Notes: generated by a model not told the origin, from the sequence alone. Shown: positions 22,793 through 36,044, counted from the first letter of the stretch. The stretch is DNA of 64,000 nt from Paramecium octaurelia (GCA_905182995.1 CAJJDP010000074.1:1-64000), one strand, 5' to 3'. Translations and numbers: made by a program.

Positions 22793-24118
22793 TCATTAAA
22801 AAGGAGAATTTAATTAAGTATCTTCAAAGCATTCAAACTCTTCCAAACTAATATTGAGCCTCTCCAAGTTGAACTTGACTATCTCATTGTGTTTATAATT
22901 GTGATACAAGTTATAAAAAGCTACTGTATTTTAATATTCGTTGCAATAGATTGATTTGATATTCCTTATTAATCCAAATTAAACTTATGACAAATCCTAA
23001 TAATTTTTAAAAAAGTTGTATTTTTAATTCAATTTATAAAACTCATCTACAAGTGTGTAATTATTACTACAATGCTAAATGCTACTATCAACTAAGATTA
23101 GAATGTGCAATAGTTTATGGTAATAATTTATTTATGGATGGATAACAAATTATTCATTTTAATAATTATCTGAATAAAACTTCTGGGAAAGGTGTTTATC
23201 TTTGAAATCCAAATATTTCTTAAAAGATGATAATATCAAATTGTTTTTATAGAACTTATTAAATTTTTTAGATAAGATAATTTCAATATTGTTGATCTGC
23301 TTTGTTGTGATGTAAATATTAGGTAGTTATTCCACAAAATATTTTGGAAGTGCCACAAATAATCCAACCATGATCTAGCATCTGAGCCAAAAGGATAATG
23401 ATATGATTCTCTCATTAATTGGCAGTATGGTGGTTAAAGAATACCAAATTATGAAGAGAAATTGAGGATACAATGTCAATTTAAATAGATTGTCTTAAAT
23501 GCTTTAGTTTTAGATGATTCCGATTATTATTACAGTAAGTGCTTCCTACACAACAATACTCATTGCAACAAGACATTTATGTTCTTTATACACTTACATT
23601 GCTTATATCATTGGTTTTGATTCTAATAAACATTATATATAAGTTGCTATAGGGAAAAAAAGGATTCCCTAAATCAAAGAGACAAATAATAGCTTTTTTT
23701 CATCTTGAAACAATCTCGTTATTTTTGAGTTTTTTTGCAATTATTTTTTCTTTAAAGCCAGAGCAACTCTCGCAAATTTCATTAATTACAATGTGTAACA
23801 GCAACCTCTTGACCATAATTAGAAGAATGAAACTATTTATATAAAGATTATCTATGTTTGACTAAGTTCATCTATTTATTTGAAAAAATCATCAAAGAAA
23901 TCATTTATTATATCCACAAATAATATAATTGCTGCAAATAATTAATAAAATCCGCCTGAAAATACAGTTAATAATGGAGATAATTGTTTTATTGGGTATT
24001 GATACCTCAATTTGTATACAGCGGTGCAATAATAAACAGTTAGAATAATAAAAAATAGTTAGAGTGAACTCATAGCAATAGCATAAACCAATTTGAATGT
24101 ACCATTTTCTGATTCCAT
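22793..24118 (-). CDS. Multi-pass membrane protein with cytosolic C-terminal domain
   Basis: An intronless frame of 441 residues. The first ~260 residues contain about seven hydrophobic helices (e.g. LFFIILTVYYCTAVYKL, LLFVSLIQGILFFPIATYI). The C-terminal ~170 residues are soluble and helical (e.g. FKKYLDFKDKHLSQKFYSD, NLERLNISLEEFECFED). A seven-helix receptor joined to an RGS-like domain occurs in ciliates and plants (AtRGS1 type), and the spacing here would fit. I cannot confirm RGS residues, so the assignment is tentative. It lies 93 bp downstream of the helical-repeat gene on the same strand. Confidence 0.7.
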
Positions 24119-24211
24119 AAAAACAAAATTATATCTCTTGTTTAAATTAATTAATTAATATAATATCATATCACCTTTATAAAGAGTACAAAAGAATATA
24201 AAACAAATAAT

Positions 24212-26757
24212 TCACTAAGGCTTAAACTTCTTAAGCAATTGTACAATCTTTAATCTCAAATCCAAATATTCACATTTTATAAATTGCAGAATTCCTGGGC
24301 GCAATATCTACTCTTGAAAATACAAAAAATCAAGCATTAAACCCATATTATGAATTTCCTCATTTTTTCTTTCTGTTTCCTCTATAAATTAAGCTAAATT
24401 AGAATATATAGAGGACAACAAAGTAGGTTTGATAGTCTCTAAAATCTTATTGTTCAGATTATTATTGTTTTAAAATAGACTTATAATGTTTATTATTGTT
24501 GTTTATTATGATATATTTTCCTTTGTAATTATCTAATTTATGTAAAACGTTGTTATTAATTCGACAATGACCATCTCTTATTCTTCATTGTATTGAAGGG
24601 ATAAAAAATATTGAACCCACTCATAAATCTTCTTATTCTACATTAGAATAGGTTCCACTATTTATCTTAACACATCTTATTTTAAGAATGTAATTATTTA
24701 AGAAATCAACTATTTAATCTTATTGATAAATGTTATTTATAGTCTTTCGGAATTATCATTTAAAAATCTTTAGCATTTCTATTTAAAATAATAATAATAG
24801 TTACATTTAATTAGATTATGAGGGATCTAATGAATTTTACTGTTGGTTCAACCATTCTCTCCGTCAATTTCTATCTAATAATGATATCATAGGAAGTGCA
24901 GAGCATTTCTAATAGTTTGTGAAATCTTAATTGAACTCCTATTGAGGAGAATTACTCTGATATAAAATTTAACCACTTAAGAGCATCTTCTTCTGAAACA
25001 TCATATCCAGGTAAACATTGCGAGACATACGATTTTAAAATCGAATTATCAAATAGATAATTTTCATTACATACTAAGGCCATCAATTTGGAACTTATAA
25101 TAAATGACTTTTGTTATTGGCTTCCAAATCCTCTACTCAATATTTAACAAATATAATGAAATGTGTCATTATCTATAAAATATTGGGTGTCAATTTAATC
25201 ATTATCCAATAAGGAATTGAGAATATCCAATGATATTTCTATTTGTTAGGTTGTATGCTCCAAAATTTTTGACAGCGCCATAATTATTTCATGCTTGATA
25301 TAAACTAATTGTGCTTAGTTAAAAGACTGGATGTGGTAATAGAATTTATCATATTTTTCCTTCTAAATGACTATTTCAGCCCAAAGAGAGATGCATAATT
25401 TCAAAATCTCCAGTGATTGTTTGTATTATTCATTTACTGTTTGCTTATCAAATTTTATTGATTAAATTTAAAATTTAGGAGTCTCAATTAAATTATTATG
25501 ATTAAATCTAGGAGTGGTGCTAAATAAACTGATTTATTAGAATTCTATCCTTAAATATTGAACTATACAATTATTCATTAACTCTTCAAATAATTCATAG
25601 ATTTCATTAAATTATTCATTTTATGAATTCAAACATAACTAAGAAGCAATGTGCAAAGCTGCAAATTTTAAATCATCTTAATTATCCATAGTGTCTTTGA
25701 TTAATTTTAAGGACATATTCCATAGACCAGGATTGTTTATTTTATGCTAAATTGATTTTAATTATAACTGCCATAACATACAAATGATTTTATGTTTGAT
25801 TTCATTTTAGTATTATTTCGACAAATACTTTGTGAGATACACACAAATACTTGCCATTCTCATCAAACATTAATCATTTAATTAGTCTAATTAATTAAAG
25901 ATTAGTTCACTCAAACAATTCAAACATAATAATAAGTGTATAAATTCTTCCTTTTCATTCAATAATGTTTCAAACACCTTAATTAAATCAATGTACAATG
26001 TATCAGATATTTGCTATTCCTTTATTAACAAATACAACAGGTTCATTATATATTCAACCACATCATCAAACCTCGAATTTATCAATTCATACATAGCATT
26101 GAATAGATCAATTTTTAGATATTTGTTATTAAAGCATTAACAAATGATGCTCTTCAAACTATTCAAAGAGTAAAGTCTCATTTCCTATGATTTAGATTAG
26201 CATAAACATAATAGCAAGGCTTCTACTGTTTACCAAATCTTCTCCAATCTAAAAACATTCACTTATACAATGAGTACAATTTTGTCGATTGCAAATTGCT
26301 TGTAGGTTTAATTGATGTCAGTTGTATTACTATTTATCTAAACTTTTTCAACTATTTATAAAGCAAGTTAGTTTAAACCATCCATAATTTTGATCAATGT
26401 CTAATCATCATATTCAGAGGAATTGATAAAGAATTTCATTATTTCATCTTTTGAAAAGTTGATCATTTCAATCCTTTACATAGTTTAGAAAATCTAATTC
26501 CATATTTTAGGCGAAAATTCACTCATATAATGTTTGATACATTCACACAAGATGTTATAACTAATTATCCAATTGTTGTTGATTTCTTTTCTTGCATTAA
26601 TAGAATTCAAATCAGGTACTGAAATTTAGGACAAAAATTTGATCATCAACTCTTGGCCCTTTTTAGATTATTAAATCCACTTATATAATTACTCATTCAG
26701 CTCCACACATTGTTGATGAGTTGATATTTATAAGATCTACTTCAATAGTTTAAACAT
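24212..26757 (-). CDS. Helical-repeat (HEAT/ARM-like) protein, unknown
   Basis: One 35-nt intron (24676-24710) gives 836 residues. The whole length is alternating amphipathic helices with regularly spaced Leu and Ile (e.g. LYSLNSLKSIICQCFNNKYL, DVVEYIMNLLYLLIKEQQ), as in importin/exportin or other HEAT proteins. No signal peptide, membrane helix or enzyme motif is seen. The start MFKLLKQILQISTHQQ was chosen because the alternative upstream ATG hits a TGA after 24 codons. A nuclear-transport receptor would fit the shape but is not shown. Confidence 0.7.
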
Positions 26758-26949
26758 AGGTCTACATATTTACACGTAATTTTTATCATAATCTTAGGTA
26801 ATCAAGAATTGTATGTTAACGTTAATTAGAGAGGCTAAATTAATAACAATCAGTATTTACTTAATTGCTATATATATTTATTAAATACAACAGTATTAAT
26901 AAATTCTAAATATTTAACGCTGAAATTCACAATCAAACTGCTTGATTTT

Positions 26950-27960
26950 TAGGATTGAATTTATTCATATTCTTATATGTGCAGCATGGTGCTATTATAA
27001 AAAGTTTTAAATATTTATTCGTGATAGCCTAAAATGACAATTAAATGGTTACTATTTGAACTGTTTTTTATTTTCTATGTGAACAATTTTGTAATGATAG
27101 ACTCATTTTGATATAGGTACAATAAAGCATCATGAATAGCAATTTTTATAATATCCTTTTATTGTGATTTTGCATATAAATTGATTATTTAGTCTAGTAA
27201 TTATATGTGGTCTTCCATCATGAGGATGTATGTTGATATCACAAAAACAGAGTTAATTTCTAAATTTATTAGCAGTTGTTACTTGATAATTGATTTGATT
27301 GCATCGATATGTCTAAGGATAATAAATAATTATATAGTTTGGATGAGTAGAATTCCTAATTCTTGTATGTTCTACCATTTTTCAGCAGAATAATGAAGAT
27401 ATCCTTGCCTAAATTACAAAATCAATTACAAAGGATGGTGTTGAGGTTGCTGTTGATTTTTGTTTAATTTTTATCTTGGAGGATTAAAAAGAAAATTTCT
27501 AAATACTCTAATAATTAATCTCCTTGTATGAGTGAGACGATCAAGAGGATTCCCTAGATAGCAGATTATTGGACGATTGAGTTTTCTGAGACTGTGTACG
27601 TTAGGAATAAATTGAAAAGCTATTTTTTTGAGTATATTTAAAATAAAATACTTTTGTACAATTCTGCATCCAGTTAATATCAATGATGTGAAGCAATGTG
27701 GATATCAATTTGATGTCTATGGCGATATCTTATTCCTTTTTGATTTCGTTGATAAAGTCAATAATACTGAGTTATTGATTCTTAAATTTAGATAATTTTG
27801 ATTACAGGATTGAACGTCTGGTTGAATTATTGAATTATATTTATTGCTTTACGGATGTGTTCCTCATTCTTGGAATGTGATATTGTTTGTAATAACAATG
27901 GCAATTTGTCAGCATCTTATTCTTAAAGTTCAAACAATTATTTAATATTCATAATAAATA
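26950..27960 (+). pseudogene. Decayed gene, family unknown
   Basis: Protein-like stretches occur in different forward frames. One reads NEDILAQITKSITKDGVEVA and continues with acidic and leucine-rich sequence interrupted by in-frame TGA near 27531, 27570 and 27579. Another near 27650-27800 reads VNINDVKQCGYQFDVYGDILF. Plausible tiny introns (e.g. 27083-27108 and 27366-27386) can be drawn but do not give one continuous frame. This looks like a gene that has collected stops and shifts. No family is recognised. Confidence 0.4.
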
Positions 27961-27963
27961 AAA

Positions 27964-28437
27964 ATGGTTGATAATCCAGTACAGCTGCATATTGATTTTG
28001 AAAATTTATAAGTTTCTGATTAAGATGATGAATGCTACAGCGGAGTTTCAGATGTTTCTGTTGAACTGTAATTATTAGAATACTCGCCAGAATAACCAGC
28101 TAGCTTGAACATAGAAAGAAGCATTGTCTCCTATCTCAAGGAACTTGGCATTAAAATGAAAACGGATCCAAGAGCTAAGCAAGAGAGGTATTTTAAGAGA
28201 AAGCGGCAATTTAAAAGAGCACAAACAACTTTTATGGAAGAAAAAGAAATTAATTCGACTACTATGACTCCACCTTAAATCAGTAAGAAGCCTACAATGT
28301 AATTACAAATGAATTCAATTATCGGAAGACGTACTCCACAAAATTTAGGAAGCACCCCTTTACTACAATTTCCAAATAAAGTTACTGAAAAATCTAAATT
28401 CAGCTTATAACGTGATACCTCTAGTTCTCCAGTATGA
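27964..28437 (+). CDS. Small basic protein of unknown function
   Basis: A continuous 157-residue frame starting MVDNPVQLHIDFENLQ. The first third is acidic; the middle is strongly basic (DPRAKQERYFKRKRQFKRAQ); the end is rich in Ser, Thr and Pro (TPQNLGSTPLLQF). It has no membrane helix or known domain. The basic block resembles a nuclear-localisation or nucleic-acid-binding patch, which is only suggestive. The start lies a few bases beyond the decayed gene upstream. Confidence 0.65.
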
Positions 28438-28599
28438 ATTTTATAATACATATACAAATTAACATCCTATAAGATACATGCTTAAATTCACAACATTTGA
28501 GAAGAAAAATCATGATTTTATAATTTAATTTTGAAACTTTAAAATCATGATAAATGGAGTCAATCAATTTAGCATATCTATCAATTGTCTTTATTTTTA

Positions 28600-29770
28600 A
28601 TTATTTCAATGTTAATATCGAATTGATGACCTAATTCATATTCCTCATCAAATCTTTAAATAGCTATTTATTATTAATCAAGTTAATTATCTAAGATTTA
28701 ATAATGAATAAGTACTTCATTCCATGAATGATTATCAAAGTATTCAAAGTTCCTTAAATATTTGTAATTCTAAGAGTCCTTACTTATGATAAGATTTGAC
28801 TCTTTTCACAATACAATAATTGATGTCTCTTAGTTGTTCCTTTTGTTGAGAGTAACCCTTAAATAAATATCGAAACCAACTACAAAACCAAAATTATTTA
28901 AGAACTAATGAGTTACCTCATAGACCGGTTTTTAGAAATGGATCGAATGCTTTAAATGAAAGATCCACGAGTATTTAAAGTAATTATTGTATTTTCAATT
29001 ACTTTGAAATAAGACTTGTAAATGTAGTATTTGTGCAGCTAAGAATAATTTCTTGAGGAAATAATGTTAAGACTTCTGAAAATACTTCATCAGAGAAATA
29101 GAATGCAACAAACAGGCCTATATCTTAATGAATTATCATAAGAAGACACATAATTAAGATAAATTTAAACTACATCTTTCTTGTTAGATATTAACTGCTT
29201 CACAATTTTCTCATTACTTATTTTACGTAACTTAATATTTATACATTATTCTCAACATTCTTCATTCAATTAGAGCAGTTCTTTAAATTTGGCAATTTCA
29301 GAGTTAGATTAATTCATTTGTAAAATTAATTAATATAAATCAGGCAAACTAGATCATTCTGAGGCAATAACTAGATTAATGATTATGGATAATTAATTCT
29401 ATAAAATATCTGAGTTAAGCAGCAATACCTACTTTTCCAATAGAGTTTTCTTAATCTTGCCATCCTTTTTCTCCTGATTAAAGGTATATATGAATTCTAA
29501 ATTAGATTATTTATGCAATAACTAAGAAATATACTAGATTTTTGGTGTACATTCAAACTTCTTCTCGTTTCGTTATAGTAGTTTAAATTTTTATAGAGCT
29601 TGTAAATTCATCTTAAATGCATAGATATAAGGTTTTTGGTTATATTGGATTTCAGTAATGTGCTTATTTGATAATTGTTTTTTAATAATTGTAAATTTAA
29701 TATCTATTCAATTTCTTAAAAATTTCTTATCCTATAAACTGATTCCAATTCTTTGCTCATCAATCCCAAA
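28600..29770 (-). pseudogene. Decayed gene, family unknown
   Basis: The minus strand starts with a good protein-like frame (MSKELESVYRIRNFQEIEQI) but meets TGA after about 50 codons. Similar fragments continue in shifting frames, e.g. GLFVAFYFSDEVFSEVLTLF, then LRNFEYFDNHSWNEVLIHYQ and AIQRFDEEYELGHQFDINIE near the 3' end. At least four in-frame TGA codons or frame changes are needed, and normal-size introns do not explain them all. The composition is purine-rich on this strand, as in genuine coding sequence here. The family is not recognised. Confidence 0.5.
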
Positions 29771-30508
29771 TATTTGAGATCTTCATTAGTTATGGTGAAA
29801 CTAATAAGTATTGTAATGAGTATTATAATATATTAATTAAGGAAACTTTCTACAATTTTCAATTATCCTAATATTTAATTTTTATTTTAATTAATATATA
29901 AAATCATCATTTTTGTAAACAGAGATCGATATATTATTAGTAGAAAACTTTCCAGAATAGAGATTAAAGCACTCAGCACTGTAGATAATTTTTTAATGAG
30001 CTCATCATAATGCAATAAACTTAATAATCTACTTGGCAGATCTATCCTTGAAAACTTTATTAAATATTTTTCTCTAGAATGTATTTAAATCTGTCACTAA
30101 AAGTTTTTGCTTTTATTATTACTTATTAAAAAGTCTATTTTCTTGTTTAATTCATAATTCTCTTATGACCGAATTTGATTTTCTCCCCCAAAGTTGCTTT
30201 TGATTAGAATCTATTCTATTTATTTTATTTATTTATATCCAGAACCAGTAATATTTCTATAGTGCTTTATTAAAGCATATAAATACCTATCTATTTTGAG
30301 AGCATATAGTTCTTATATTAAATAAACTCAACTCAAAATACACTTAATAATCAGATCTATCACTCAATATATCCTTTATGTATTATTATCAATAATGAAA
30401 ATACGTACTAAGAAGTCAATAATTCAGGACTCCTAGCATATATCGAGCATTTTTTGGTATGAGAAATTTTAATTTAAATTTCCAATTCCTATTATTTAAT
30501 CCATCTCA
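29771..30508. other. AT-rich region with possible minus-strand remnants
   Basis: No intact gene. Minus-strand fragments such as AKQIIKFIAL and FNLYSGKFSTNNISISVYKN (about 29900-30080) look protein-like but are short and broken. They may belong to the decayed gene downstream or to a second relic. Confidence 0.3.
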
Positions 30509-31695
30509 ATGTAATTAAAATAAAGAAAGAGAATTGATATCTCAGATGATCGTATTTATTTAACATCCACGGATTAGCTCTCTTTTTCAATGATGAACCA
30601 ATACTCAAATTGAGGAAGTTCAAGCTTAAGAAATTGACCGAATTAGAGGGTCTGATGCATCAATAAAGTTAACGTAGAGAATCATTTAACTAAAATTTCA
30701 AGCACAATAAGTTATATTAACAACACAAGCATCAATCACTTGATCAAGGCAAGATGATTGATTATGTAAAAGTTTAGAACAGAGAGTAATGACCAAATAT
30801 GATTTCATAGGTTAAACTAAGTGAAATTACAATAAAAACTATTGAACCGTTCCCGTATTCTTCAAAATGAACCCTAAAAAAATAATGATAAGAATTTACC
30901 TTTCGTTGAGGTACTTCTATACATTGACTATTACTTTAGTAATACCTTTTCAGGAAAACATTTAACAACATCATCAAAAAATCTCGTCATAAACACGAGA
31001 ACATCAAAGCATCCCTGAAGAAGGTTGAAACTCTTTTGAGTGGGATTGAGACTACACGAGATCAATACCCTCTGCTTTCACCCATTGTTCAAACGAAACA
31101 CACTCAGGTCAAGACATGCAGAAATGAAGATAATTCAACTCGCACTATCAAATCTCAATTTCTTAATGTAACCGAATCTCCAACAGCCAGAGATAGATCC
31201 TCGTCTCTTAAATACACCATTGAGTAGAACAATGAAATTCGAAGTAACTTGAATATATTATTTTACATCGTAGACATGAGGAGAGCCAAAGTAAAGGAAA
31301 TTATTTACAAAACCGAGGAAACCAGAGAGCGAAGTATGGCAGCTGTAAGATAATTGTAATTTTACTAGAAACTATCAGTTTATAGTGAAAAACCAGATAG
31401 CATCCAGCCAACAAAAAAATAATTATAATAGCTTCGTTTTAAGTGGGTTAGGAAATTAAAATATAAAATTGAATTGCATAACAATTAAATGAGATAATTC
31501 ATGGATTTCTTGGATTATCTCAAATCATCTGAAATAAAAGTAACAAATGATGATCACCATTATTTAAAATACTATCGAGATAAATTATTAAATGGCGATC
31601 ATCTTGTCGACCACGATTTTTAGCTCATGATCAACGATGAAAAGACTAATGTTATTGGCTAATTAATCAGAGATTCAATAGCCATTGAAAATTGA
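30509..31695 (+). CDS. Basic, mostly helical protein of unknown function
   Basis: Three introns (30552-30577, 30786-30810 and 30911-30939) give 368 residues. The start MQLKQRKRIDISDD is supported because the first intron joins it in frame to the rest. The protein is rich in Lys, Arg, His and Gln with a basic centre (FNNIIKKSRHKHENIKASLK). A helical second half ends ..VIGQLIRDSIAIEN. No known domain, signal or membrane segment is seen. The consistent restoration of frame by three 25-29 nt introns makes this a real gene. Confidence 0.75.
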
Positions 31696-31805
31696 TCAAT
31701 GTTTACGTAACAATTTATTCCAGAATTTTAGATAAAATCATTCATTATTCATATTTCATATATGTGTATAAAGAATAAAATCTTTTTTATATTATTTTAA
31801 TCCAA

Positions 31806-32133
31806 ATGGCAGAGAATGTAAAGATATTTTCTCATTATTTCATAGTTCGAATTGGCAGCAGAAGAAGTTAAATCATTCGTTGATAAATTGAATGACCAAA
31901 CAAAATTGTAGATCTATGGATTATACAAGTAAGCAACAGTTGGTGACATTGATATTGGTAATTTCTCAACCTTATAAATCATTTTAGGCAAACCAGGAAT
32001 TCTTGACTAAAAGGGAAGAGCAAAATGGGATGCTTGGAATGCCAATAAAGGAAAGTCTAAGGAATAAGCCAAAGCTGAATATGTGTAAGTGGTCAAAGCC
32101 AACGCCCCTGCTGATATTGCAAAAAACTTATGA
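31806..32133 (+). CDS. ACBP: Acyl-CoA-binding protein
   Basis: Introns 31818-31845 (28 nt) and 31958-31987 (30 nt) give an 89-residue protein, the normal size of single-domain ACBP. These cytosolic four-helix proteins carry medium- and long-chain acyl-CoA esters. The signature is nearly complete: LQIYGLYKQATVGDIDIGKP, then AKWDAWNANKGKSKEQAKAE, including the Tyr and Lys that contact CoA and the adenine ring. Both introns must be removed to obtain it, which also confirms the intron style of the window. Confidence 0.95.
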
Positions 32134-32515
32134 GAGTATGAGAATGACAATATCATAATCAAATTTTACATAATCATCTATTATCTAGTTGACGAGTTCC
32201 TCCTCCCTGCACAATTATTGGATAGATTACGATATTTATATCGTATTGAAATAGATGGTCTGTATTGAGGTTTACCATAAATGCTAGTGAGTTTTATAGG
32301 GTTTGATCTGATCTCCTAATGAGAGCGGTTAAGAAGGTGAAATTTTAGATTTGAATGAAAAAAAGATGGAATTATCTATAAGGTTTCTTAAATTTCTTTC
32401 TTGGATTGATATTATATAATTATATGGGGTATGTGGAGGATAGAATTCGATATATCTTCGTGAACAATAACTTATACAATTCTTTGTAAGTTTTCTTCGA
32501 ATAAGGATTTAATTT
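32134..32515. other. Unresolved spacer with competing open frames
   Basis: On the plus strand a short frame reads YYLVDEFLLPAQLLDRLRYL before a TGA. On the minus strand about 125 codons are TGA-free across 32185-32500. Neither has a recognisable family or a supported start. The stretch could hold the 5' end of the next gene, since the next frame stays open back to about 32366. Confidence 0.3.
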
Positions 32516-34705
32516 ATGTAATAAATTTGTGACTTTCATTTACGTTTCATAAAATAAGTCTGTTGTGAAAATCAATGTTCATCAAAACTTCTTTGTGATG
32601 AATGCATAAAATCAAGCAATGATCATGCAGGCCATAGGTTAGTTGATTTGTAGCAGTTTATGAATTTAGCAGAATAGTTTTTAAAAGGAGGCTAGTACAT
32701 ATATTAATTATAAATTCCTAGTCCAGAAGTGGTATTATATGGAGCTGATTTAAATACAAAAACTAAAATTTACGTTTCTAACACTCAAAATATTAAGCAA
32801 GACATGTAAGCTTAGTATGTTAAAATACTCGAAGATTAGATTTAAAAATACATCAACCAATTAGTTGACGGAATCAAATAAGGTAAAAAAATGATTATCG
32901 AATTTGTGAATCAGATTATTGATGAGAGTTTTTCTTCAGCAGTTTTAAAGTATTAAATTCTAGATTATTAGCAATCGAGAATGCAGTCATATGATTGTCA
33001 AGGGTGTTTTGTAGGCTTTCGAGTAGAAGATATCAACGAAGGATGGGAACAATTTATTGTATAGATTGCACACTGGATAATTGGAGAAAGATTATTATGA
33101 AAAGAAAGTAAAGATTTTGAGATTTAATTTTAGATTCAAGGGTTAGTAGAATTGTTTCAAACTCATTTAAAATAAATTTTGGAACCTTTGGGCAATTAGG
33201 TGGAGAATTATGCAAAGTAATTTCTTTAGCAAATGGAGAAGGTTAAGGTTTCTGTTAAAAATGAACACTTTAATCTCAATAGGACAAATATGATTGCCAA
33301 ATAATTTAAAATCAAAGATATGGTCATCGATTAAAACCTATAGTTGAAAGTTGAATAACCCAATTATGTTTCAAGAAAACACAATGTATCATTGCCACCA
33401 CCCCTCCAAAACGAGAGTGAATATTAGAATATCTTCAAACTTAAAACTGCTAGAATTCCTAAGCAGAGGAAACTAGAGTTACTAAAATCATTAGACTTCA
33501 TGCATCATACAGCAAGGAGTGATTCGAATTTGCAAACTATCTCATAAATCACTCCACAAAAGGCAAAACTAGATAATGCAGGCTAAGATCTTAAACGAAT
33601 TATGGTTGTCAATTCAATTCATTAAAATCTTCTTGATGTAATTAGCATTCAAGGTAATATTTGTATCACCTCTGGAAAGGAAGGCACCTTGAATTTATTT
33701 ACGATTTAGATTGATGGAACTGACATTTCTATAGTAAATCAACATTAAATCAAACCCCATCAGGAATTGAGAGATGTGGAAGTCTGTTAAACTCCAGGGA
33801 TGTTTCTCACAGTTGGCAGGAACATCAAAGTGACCAATGAGAAATATGTGGATTTGGGATATATTGTGAAGTTGTTTCTTTTTCAAGATATTAAAGACAT
33901 TGAATTGCTGACTGAATTCAGAGATCTTCACAATCAACCAATTGAGAAATTGAAGTTCATCACTGAGAATTATATCAGAACAAGGATAGAGTATTCGAAG
34001 TTTAGTAATGAATTAGAGTTTGCATCTCAAACTGTAGACACAATCAAAGTGTGGAAATTTTCATTCGATAGCTCAAAAATATATGAGGGAGAGATGTAGG
34101 AGATATATAAAGTTGAAGTCAAGTAGCAAATTATCAAAAGCATAGAATTTTGCAGCAGCGATTACTTAATTTTAACAACAAAATAGAATTATTCTATATA
34201 TTATAAGACCTCGCTAATTAAATAGTAAGTTTAAGGGAAAGATTTCATTGTAAAATCTAAGGTGATTAACAACAATAGAGTTTTGATATTGAGTAGTCAG
34301 GGAGTGATTACAATCCTGGACATGTAGAAGATAAAAAATAATGATAAATCATTTGAACCTCAAAAAATAGTAATTATATAAATCACCTAAATTTAAGAAC
34401 ATAAAGAAATATTTGAGATTGATCCTTTTTGAGAAGGAAGAGAAGGAAGTCGAATTCATTGATTGCATTTAAATCAATTAAAAGTTCCTTGTGTTCATGC
34501 ATAGTACAGTCTATGATCATTTTCTCACATTAAATAAAAACTTTGATGTAAAAAATATAACTTACAAAAATAGATAGAAAATAGATTCAGATACCCACCT
34601 TCTGAGATAAGGTTGTTGAGATAATTGGAATTTGATAAATATAATTTCATCATAAGCGTTGAGGGCAAGAATGACTTCGGGATTTGGAACATTGTTTTAA
34701 AATGA
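32516..34705 (+). CDS. B-box zinc-finger protein with WD40-like propeller
   Basis: Four introns (22, 26, 28 and 26 nt) give 695 residues from the ATG at 32516. An in-frame ATG at 32366 would add 50 residues. Residues 5-40 form a B-box-like zinc site (CDFH..CC..C..LLCDEC..DHAGHRL). A coiled-coil stretch follows. The C-terminal half has repeats like WD40 blades (GNICITSGKEGTLNLF, VDTIKVWKFSF, IISVEGKNDFGIWNI). Such Paramecium proteins are numerous and their roles are unknown; a binding scaffold is likely. Each intron was placed because it rejoins the two sides of a frame change without loss of pattern. Confidence 0.75.
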
Positions 34706-34849
34706 TTTATATATATATATATCTATGTATAATTATTCGATGTATCAATGGAATATGGATTTCTTTTATGAGTTCAATAATGATTTTGTTTCTACAGTTT
34801 AGTCACTGAAGACATAGGCCTCACCACCAGCTAACAATATAAATATGAT

Positions 34850-36044
34850 TCACATACCATAGCTTTAATCGATTCCCAAGGATTCCTATTCAGGTTTAAT
34901 CTTGAAGATTCCAAAACCTTTCAATGGTACCAATACTGCTAAAATGAGGAGAGCCCATCCAGCAATAGAGAGTACTCCTACAATTTGGATTCCAAATTAT
35001 TTTAGATTGTTGCCATAAAATAACCCATGTGATCTTGACAATATACCGTATAATAGAGTTCCAAGGATTCCTGGAACAAGATGAGCACCAACTGCTTATC
35101 CTGGATCATCTACATGAGATCTTTTAACTATTAATTATACGACAAGATATGAGATTCCAGCTAATGTTCCAATTAAGGCAGCAGCCCATAATTAAATGTC
35201 ATCAACGCTTGCACTGACTGCCACTACTCCTGCAAGAGCACCTCTGGCGATTGTGATTAAACTGGTTTTTTCTTTTTTCAAATAGTATGAGACATAACTA
35301 CTCAATCCACCAAATGATGCAGCCAACAAAGTGTTAACAGGAACTAATCCCTTGACATAAGTTGCTGATCCTCTATTTAAACCAGAGAGGAATATGATTT
35401 ATACAACCACAAGTAAGATTGTACCGATTCCAACGAAGAATGGAGCATGATGTGGGAAGATTCCTGGATGTATTTTTCCATTTTGATCTCTACGCTCATG
35501 TAATAACAATGATGCCACCAAAGCAGTAACACCTCCGAATACGTGGATTACTGAGCTGCCTCCAAAGTCTTGGAATCCAAATGTACTCAACCATCCCTTA
35601 CCAAAAGTCCAATGAACAACTATTGGATACAAGAGTCCTTATAAAATGACCACTCCAAAACTGAAGGAGAAGAATCTTGATCTCTCCAATGTCCCAAAAG
35701 CGAAGATTGAAGTAACGAAAATGGCAGCTATTGTGTGGAAAACAAAGTTGTCATAATCATTTCTGTTTGGTGTTGATTCAAATGATGCAGCGGCAAATAA
35801 TGATTTTCCAATGAATTTGTTTGAATCCTAACCAAATGCAAATGCATAGCCAGTCTAATTTGATATTCGATTATCTTACAATGTAGAAAGCAAGAATTGT
35901 TAAGATTCCACCCAATAAAATTGTTATAATAGCGGATTGTACTGATTTGTATCTGACAGCTCCGGCAGCTATCATTGAATATCCTAGTAGTCCTAGGACA
36001 GAGAAGAATGCACAAGACAACACCCAAGTTTCATCTAGAGCCAT
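34850..36044 (-). CDS. AMT: Ammonium transporter (Amt/Mep/Rh family)
   Basis: One 25-nt intron (35855-35879) gives 389 residues with about eleven membrane helices, the family norm. It conducts ammonium across the plasma or vacuolar membrane. The family core reads TFGFQDFGGSSVIHVFGG, with the first pore histidine. The second pore histidine lies in VGAHLVPGILGTLLYG, and the pattern HVDDPGQAVGAH is typical. The N-terminus MALDETWVLSCAFF begins directly before the first helix. Length and motifs suggest a functional transporter. Whether it is nearer Amt or Rh proteins cannot be settled by eye. Confidence 0.93.

Noticed and set aside
32185-32500. Minus-strand 125-codon TGA-free frame
   Set aside because: No supported start, intron or family; open frames of this size occur by chance when only TGA stops. 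Kept only as an unresolved spacer.
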